From contig CAZMVD010000048.1 in the NCBI GenBank assembly GCA_964569425.1, forward strand, positions 1 through 28,333: a stretch of DNA of 28,333 nt, read 5' to 3'. Under the pieces are notes generated by a model, which was given only the letters and a program-made list of their open reading frames with translations, was not told the DNA's origin and did no database searches. Origin of the DNA: JACQXM01 sp964569425 (lineage in GTDB: Bacteria; Planctomycetota; Phycisphaerae; UBA1845). Every line of letters starts with the position of its first letter. Position 1 is the first letter of the stretch. The position numbers and the translations under genes are program-made. Positions 24,290 through 28,333 of the stretch are shown one piece after another.

Positions 24290-25915
24290 ATGTCAGAACG
24301 GTATCTGGATGAAGAGATGGGCCGATCTCCGCGCCGTCCGCGTGGTCCGCGCGGGCCTCGGCCCCTGGTGGCGGCAGTTGCGGCGCTGGTATTCGCACTG
24401 CTGTTCGGCGTCGGAGGCGTGTATTGGTTCATCGTCCGCGTGGAAGTAAACGCCAATGAGATTCTCATCCTGGTCAACAAGACGGGGCGGACCATTCCGC
24501 GCGAACTGTCCGACGAATTCGGCGACCAGGTGGTGTTGTACCCGGAACTGATCGGGCGGCTCGCTGCGGTATCCGGCCTGTCGACGGACGCGGTGCACGG
24601 AAAATACAAGGGCATTCGCTACGAGGTACTGCCCGAAGGGCGCTATTTCCCCGACCCCTATCGTTACAAACGAATCAAACGCAGCGCGACGGTGATCGGA
24701 CAGAACGAATTGGGCGTGCTGATCCGCAAGTACGGCAAGCCCCTGCCGTTTCCCAAGACCGTGGCGACTGAACCGGACGAGCGAGGTCCGGTCGAGGATA
24801 TCCTGCGGCCGGGCCGGTACAACATCAACACGCTGGCGTACGAAGTACAACGGTTCCCGGCCATCCAGATTCCAGAAGGGCACGTGGGCGTTGTGACGTT
24901 GCTCAGCGGCAGGGAGCCCCAGGTGCGCAACACCTATACCGTCGCCCCGGGAGAACGCGGCGTGCAGCGTGAGACCCTGCCGCCGGGACTGGAGTACTAC
25001 AACCCGTATCTGAAACACATCGAGATCGTGGACGTGCGCAGCAGCAAATACGACATGCTCGACAACGACTCCATTCAGTTTCCCTCGAACGACAGTTTCA
25101 CGATCACCATCGAGGGGACCATTGAATGGGCCATTCGCCCGGATCACGTGGCCGAGGTGACCGTGGCCTATGGCGATCAGCGCGACATATTGGACAAAAT
25201 CATCCTGCCCAACGCGCGGAGCATTTCGCGCATTCAGGGATCCAAGCTGCAGGCGCGCGAGTTCATCAGCGGCAAGTCGCGCACGGCATTTCAGGAGCGG
25301 TTTCACACCGAGCTGCGCGAGGAGTGCTGGAAGCAGGGGATCGACATCAAGGCCGCTTTGGTGCGCGACATTCTGCCCCCTGCGGAAATCGCCGACCCCA
25401 TCAGCCGGCGGGAGCAGGCGGACCAGGAGATTCAGCGCTCGACCAATCAGATGGCCGAGGCGCGGGCCGAAGCGCAGCTTGTCGAGCAGAAAGAAATGCA
25501 GGAACAGAATCGCGCCATCGGCGATGCACGGCGCGAGGTGGTTACGGTGACCAAGGAGGCCGAGCAGCGCAAGGTGGTGGCGGTGACGCAGGCCAGCCGG
25601 GAACTGGAAGTGGCCAAGCTGAACCTGGAGTCGGCGCGCAAGCAGGCATCGGCGATCCGCTCGCGCGGGGAAGCGGAAGCGAACGTGGTGCTGTATGAGT
25701 ACCAGGCGCGGGCGGAGCCGCTACGACAATCGGTCGCCGCGTTCGGCGACGGTACCACCTACGCACAGCAATTTTTCCTGCGGAAACTGGCACCGGCGAT
25801 TCAGTCCATTCTGTCCAACACCGAGGGGCCGTTCGCAGAGATTTTCAAGCAGTTTCAGATGTACCCGGTGGCGCCGCCGCGCACGGCGGCCGCTCAGGAA
25901 GGAGGTGCCCGATGA
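24290..25915 (+). CDS. SPFH (band 7) membrane protein 1 with N-terminal repeats
   Basis: 541 residues. A basic Arg/Pro-rich head precedes one transmembrane helix (about 25-49). Three short repeats of the form G...L.PG.Y..NP...I...I..G.VGVV follow, at about 107-151, 164-208 and 222-250. Then come an SPFH domain (about 255-375) and a long coiled coil (about 375-480) rich in Ala, Glu and Arg. A hydrophobic C-terminal region (QFFLRKLAPAIQSIL) ends the protein. SPFH proteins such as HflK/HflC, stomatin, flotillin and prohibitin assemble into membrane cages. This order of domains suggests a similar oligomer with its partner encoded next. ATG 24290 is preferred over 24248 because of GGAAAGGA upstream and the basic n-region. 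The stop overlaps the next ATG (ATGA). Confidence 0.9.
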   Translation: MSERYLDEEMGRSPRRPRGPRGPRPLVAAVAALVFALLFGVGGVYWFIVRVEVNANEILILVNKTGRTIPRELSDEFGDQVVLYPELIGRLAAVSGLSTDAVHGKYKGIRYEVLPEGRYFPDPYRYKRIKRSATVIGQNELGVLIRKYGKPLPFPKTVATEPDERGPVEDILRPGRYNINTLAYEVQRFPAIQIPEGHVGVVTLLSGREPQVRNTYTVAPGERGVQRETLPPGLEYYNPYLKHIEIVDVRSSKYDMLDNDSIQFPSNDSFTITIEGTIEWAIRPDHVAEVTVAYGDQRDILDKIILPNARSISRIQGSKLQAREFISGKSRTAFQERFHTELREECWKQGIDIKAALVRDILPPAEIADPISRREQADQEIQRSTNQMAEARAEAQLVEQKEMQEQNRAIGDARREVVTVTKEAEQRKVVAVTQASRELEVAKLNLESARKQASAIRSRGEAEANVVLYEYQARAEPLRQSVAAFGDGTTYAQQFFLRKLAPAIQSILSNTEGPFAEIFKQFQMYPVAPPRTAAAQEGGAR

Positions 25916-27600
25916 CGCGCCGCATTATCGCCTTTGCCGTAGGTATCACGCTGCTGCTTGGCGTCGGCGTGGCCGCCCTGACCTGGTTCACCTTCCGGGT
26001 GTACGTGCCCGAGGACATGTGTGCGGTGCTCATCCGCAAGATGGGCGACACGCTGCCCGCGGGCGAGCTGGTCGCCACGCAGCCGGGTCAGCGCGGCATT
26101 CAGGACGAGGTGATCGGTCCAGGTCGGTATTTTTACAATCCGCTGGTGTGGGATCATCAGCTTCAGCCGTTGACGGAGATACCCGCGGGCAATCCGGCAA
26201 CCTGGGAATGGGTCAATTCGACCAGCGGAAAACGGCCCGACGCCCGGGCCGGATCCTTCGATTTCAAGGGAGATTTTCCCGCGGTGGGGGTGGTTACGCG
26301 GCGGGTGGGCAAGGAGCCCGCGCCGGGGCAGGTAATTGTGGACCGCGCGTCGGGAGTGAAGGGCATTCTGCGCGAAGTGCTGACCCCGGGCGTTTACAAG
26401 CTCAATCCCTATGTCTTCGAGGTCAAGCTGCATCCGGCGGTGGTGATCCCTGCCGGTTTCGTGGGCGTGGTCACGAATCTGTTCGGCGACACACCGACGG
26501 TGACGGAATCGGCGTCGCTGCCGGAGCTAAGCGGCGAAAACGTGGACGAGGCGTTCGCTGCGGTGCCCGAGCGCGAGGTGCGCCCCCTGGCCGAGCCGGG
26601 TCAGCGGGGCACGCTGCGCGACGTGCTTCAGCCGGGCATTTATTACATCAACCCGAAGCTGCAGAAAGTCACGATCATCGAAATCGGTTTCAACGAGTAT
26701 TCGCAGGTGCGCGTCAGCGAAGCCGAGAATTTTCGCCTGTCGTTCCCGTCGGACACCGGCTATCTCATTCGCGTGGGCGTCACGGTGGTCTGGGGGATCG
26801 ACCCGCGGCACGCCGCGGAAACGATCAACGAATTCGGCAACGTGGACGGGGTGCTGGAGAAGGTCATCGGGCCGCAGTTGCGCTCCATCTGCCGCAACAT
26901 CGGGTCGACCTACGCAGCGCGCGACTTTATTCAGGGAGAAAAACGTGAGCTGTTCCAGCGCGATCTGACCAACGAGCTGCGCCGCGTGTGCCGCGGCAAG
27001 AACATCGAAGTCCTCATCGCGCTGGTGCGTGAAATTGAAGTACACGCTCCGGCGGCCGGTGCGCAGGGCACCGAGGTGACCGAGGACCTCAAGCGGACGA
27101 TTCAGCAGAGTTTCATCGCGATCGAGAACCAGATCACCAAGGAAAAGCAGCGCGAAGCGGCGATCGTCAAGGCCAAGCTCGAAGAAGAATGGAAGAAGGT
27201 CGATATCGCGCGTGAAACGATTCGCGCCGGCACGCGGGTGATGGTGGCCAACATTCTGGCGGAAGCTGAGAAAACTGCGGCGGAGATCGACGCGCAGGCC
27301 CAGCTCGAAGTCGCCGGCATTCAGGAGGAGGTGGCCAAGCTCGACGCACAGCGCATTGAAATCCTCGGCGAAGCGAAGGCAGATGTGGAGCGTTTCAAGA
27401 AGGATGCCGAAGCCAAGGGTTACAAGTTGCTGGTGGATGCCTTCGGCGGCGGGCATGCGTACAACCTGTTCACCTTTGCCGAAGGGTTCCGCCCGGAGGC
27501 GATCCGCCTGTTCTTCGCCGGCGAAGGAACCTTCTGGACCGACCTGAGCCGCTACGAAGAAGTGGGCGCTGCCAAATTGCTGGAGGGGGCGACCAGATAA
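25912..27600 (+). CDS. SPFH (band 7) membrane protein 2 with N-terminal repeats
   Basis: 562 residues, paralogous in layout to the preceding protein. A transmembrane helix lies at about 5-28. Repeats at about 59-90 (RGIQDEVIGPGRYFYNP), 148-192 (KGILREVLTPGVYKLNP, then IPAGFVGVV) and 230-258 (RGTLRDVLQPGIYYINP) follow. The SPFH domain spans about 262-378 (FRLSFPSDTGYLIRVGVTVVW...). A charged coiled coil of about 390-505 follows. A C-terminal segment, FGGGHAYNLFTFAEGF, recalls the aromatic end of flotillin-like proteins. The strong AGGAGG before ATG 25912 and the ATGA overlap with the upstream stop indicate coupled, roughly equal synthesis, as expected for a hetero-oligomeric cage like HflK/HflC. 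No protease gene or NfeD gene is adjacent. Confidence 0.9.
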   Translation: MTRRIIAFAVGITLLLGVGVAALTWFTFRVYVPEDMCAVLIRKMGDTLPAGELVATQPGQRGIQDEVIGPGRYFYNPLVWDHQLQPLTEIPAGNPATWEWVNSTSGKRPDARAGSFDFKGDFPAVGVVTRRVGKEPAPGQVIVDRASGVKGILREVLTPGVYKLNPYVFEVKLHPAVVIPAGFVGVVTNLFGDTPTVTESASLPELSGENVDEAFAAVPEREVRPLAEPGQRGTLRDVLQPGIYYINPKLQKVTIIEIGFNEYSQVRVSEAENFRLSFPSDTGYLIRVGVTVVWGIDPRHAAETINEFGNVDGVLEKVIGPQLRSICRNIGSTYAARDFIQGEKRELFQRDLTNELRRVCRGKNIEVLIALVREIEVHAPAAGAQGTEVTEDLKRTIQQSFIAIENQITKEKQREAAIVKAKLEEEWKKVDIARETIRAGTRVMVANILAEAEKTAAEIDAQAQLEVAGIQEEVAKLDAQRIEILGEAKADVERFKKDAEAKGYKLLVDAFGGGHAYNLFTFAEGFRPEAIRLFFAGEGTFWTDLSRYEEVGAAKLLEGATR

Positions 27601-27630
27601 CCGCCCCGGCAAGAGCGGCGTGTGAGTTGG

Positions 27631-27696
27631 GTGCCACTGCTCTGTGAGCAGTGCGCTTCAGGAGTCAACAACGGTACCGGTAGCATGACAGTGTGA
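27631..27696 (+). repeat. Palindromic intergenic repeat, copy 1
   Basis: 66-bp unit starting GTGCCACTGCTC and ending GTGTGA, about 88% identical to copy 2 by eye. It contains a perfect hairpin at 27635-27653, CACTGCTC-TGT-GAGCAGTG, followed by a conserved part with GGTACCGGT. It lies 30 bp after the second SPFH gene, so the hairpin may also act as a transcript end. Confidence 0.85.
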
Positions 27697-27738
27697 AACT
27701 CGGAATGCGCAAGACACGGTAGACCGGTGGACGTACTT

Positions 27739-27804
27739 GTGCCACTGCTCTATGAGCAGTGCGCTTCGGGAGTCAATAACGGTACCGGTTGCATGACGGC
27801 GTGA
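27739..27804 (+). repeat. Palindromic intergenic repeat, copy 2
   Basis: 66-bp direct copy of 27631-27696. The hairpin at 27743-27761 has a TAT loop but an unchanged 8-bp stem. Confidence 0.85.
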
Positions 27805-27977
27805 CCGACACGCGAAGTCACTGCTCACAGAGCAGTGGCACACATGCCGAGCTTTCCGAAGGGACGGCCAAGGACCGTCCGGGACGAAGGTGGCTGCGCG
27901 CCATTCTCTGGCGGCTGCTCTGGGCGGCCGCGGCGGTCAGCATCCTGGCGGCGCTGATCTACTGGCTCGCGGTCTGA
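27789..27977 (+). CDS. Possible small single-pass membrane protein
   Basis: 62 codons from TTG 27789, or 58 from GTG 27801. The N-terminal half is polar and encoded by repeat DNA. The C-terminal 30 residues are basic then hydrophobic (GRRWLRAILWRLLWAAAAVS, then ILAALIYWLAV), a convincing transmembrane segment. No ribosome-binding site is visible and no start lies beyond the repeats. It could be a genuine small protein whose 5' end was rebuilt by repeat insertion, a remnant of a longer gene, or chance. It converges on glutamine synthetase with a 31-bp gap. Confidence 0.35.
   Translation: MHDGVTDTRSHCSQSSGTHAELSEGTAKDRPGRRWLRAILWRLLWAAAAVSILAALIYWLAV
27818..27841 (-). repeat. Palindromic intergenic repeat, copy 3 (partial, inverted)
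   Basis: 24 bp whose complement reads GTGCCACTGCTCTGTGAGCAG plus TGA, matching the hairpin end of copy 1 in inverted orientation. Its hairpin is at 27819-27837. The opposite arms of copies 1 or 2 and 3 can also pair with each other over longer stretches. Confidence 0.8.
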
Positions 27978-28008
27978 TGGCACGATCCATGGTGGTGGCC
28001 CGACTACC

Positions 28009-28333
28009 CTACGCGTCCAGATAAAGCTGATACTCCGCTGGATGCGGACGCGCCGCCACCGCCGCCGCCTGCTCCCGTTTGCCCGCGATCCACCCTCGCA
28101 AGAACGACTCCGGAAATACGTCGTCCCGGGTCAGAAAAGCGTGGTCCTCTTCCAATGCTGTCAAGGCATCGTACAGCGTGCGCGGCAACGGTGTGATCTG
28201 TCGGCGGACCGATTCCTCTTCGCGTGCAATGTCCACGTCGAACGGACCGAAATGATGGGCCGCAAGGTCCACGCCCCGGGCGATGCGGTCCAGTCCGGCC
28301 ATCAGCATTGAGGCCAAAGTGAGGTAGCCGTTA
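28009..28333 (-). CDS. glnA: Glutamine synthetase, C-terminal part
   Basis: The last 108 codons of a type I glutamine synthetase, which makes glutamine from glutamate, ammonia and ATP. The visible sequence begins NGYLTLASMLMAGLD, the strongly conserved stretch preceding the C-terminal helices. It continues with LPRTLYDALTALEEDHAFL and ends RPHPAEYQLYLDA, matching GlnA ends (RPHPxEFxLYYDV). The adenylylation-site loop of this family would lie in this region, but no NLYDLP-type tyrosine motif is present (FGPFDVDIAREEE instead), so regulation by adenylylation is doubtful. The rest lies beyond the right edge. Confidence 0.93.
   Translation of the reverse strand, partial: NGYLTLASMLMAGLDRIARGVDLAAHHFGPFDVDIAREEESVRRQITPLPRTLYDALTALEEDHAFLTRDDVFPESFLRGWIAGKREQAAAVAARPHPAEYQLYLDA

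Noticed and set aside
25695..26948. 417-codon plus-strand frame
   Set aside because: Out-of-frame shadow overlapping the two SPFH genes, Gly/Arg-rich without domains.
27631..27841. CRISPR array
   Set aside because: Only three copies with unequal spacing, one inverted, and no cas genes; fits a palindromic interspersed repeat better.
27658..27843. Minus-strand 61-codon ORF across the palindromic repeats
   Set aside because: Consists almost wholly of translated repeat units (two RHATGTVxDS-like copies); no ribosome-binding site.

Overview
The window is a GC-rich stretch of bacterial chromosome, most likely from a planctomycete (perhaps a Phycisphaerae-like lineage). This is inferred from gene content, not from a marker gene. 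The clues are a secreted protein with a type I dockerin-like C-terminus and planctomycete-style cysteine repeats, a MoxR-like AAA+/VWA pair, an LpxA indicating a Gram-negative outer membrane, frequent TTG/GTG starts, and palindromic intergenic repeats. No rRNA, tRNA, CRISPR array or intact insertion sequence was seen.

Layout. 1-1874 (-): clpB, cut by the left edge in the second AAA+ domain. 2206-5353 (+): lpxA overlapping a dockerin-type secreted protein. 5460-7055 (+): ATP-dependent PEP carboxykinase. 7126-9767 (-): MoxR/magnesium-chelatase-I-like ATPase followed by a VWA protein. 9876-11725 (+): an unknown protein translationally coupled (ATGA) to an exported TlpA-type thioredoxin. 11818-12660 (-): PHP-type phosphatase. 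12807-13469 (+): unknown. 13543-14946 (-): glutamate dehydrogenase. 15019-15414 (-): small protein with two four-cysteine motifs. 15780-16222 (-): hicB-hicA toxin-antitoxin pair whose toxin gene carries an in-frame amber codon. 16284-22060 (-): membrane-anchored SGNH/TPR protein, GAF histidine kinase and sigma-54 response regulator. 22607-23587 (-): phosphoglycerate-dehydrogenase-like enzyme. 24035-27600 (+): small membrane zinc-ribbon protein and two coupled SPFH (band 7) membrane proteins. 27631-27841: three palindromic repeat copies. 28009-28333 (-): C-terminus of glutamine synthetase, cut by the right edge.

Three places deserve attention. First, a run of 16 C (16 G on the coding strand) lies just upstream of the SGNH/TPR gene. 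An upstream ATG would read through it into the gene if the run were 15 G, but is out of frame at 16. This is the geometry of a phase-variable switch, and it sits at the head of a probable two-component operon. Second, each of the two SPFH proteins carries three copies of a short beta-type repeat before the SPFH domain and coiled coil, an order that recalls the major vault protein but with a membrane anchor. Third, hicA is broken immediately before its catalytic histidine while hicB is intact.

Functionally the window mixes housekeeping (ClpB, LpxA, PckA, Gdh, GlnA, PGDH-like) with envelope and signalling genes. Nitrogen assimilation is represented at two places (glutamate dehydrogenase and glutamine synthetase), with a sigma-54 activator between them, but nothing in the sequence shows that it controls them.
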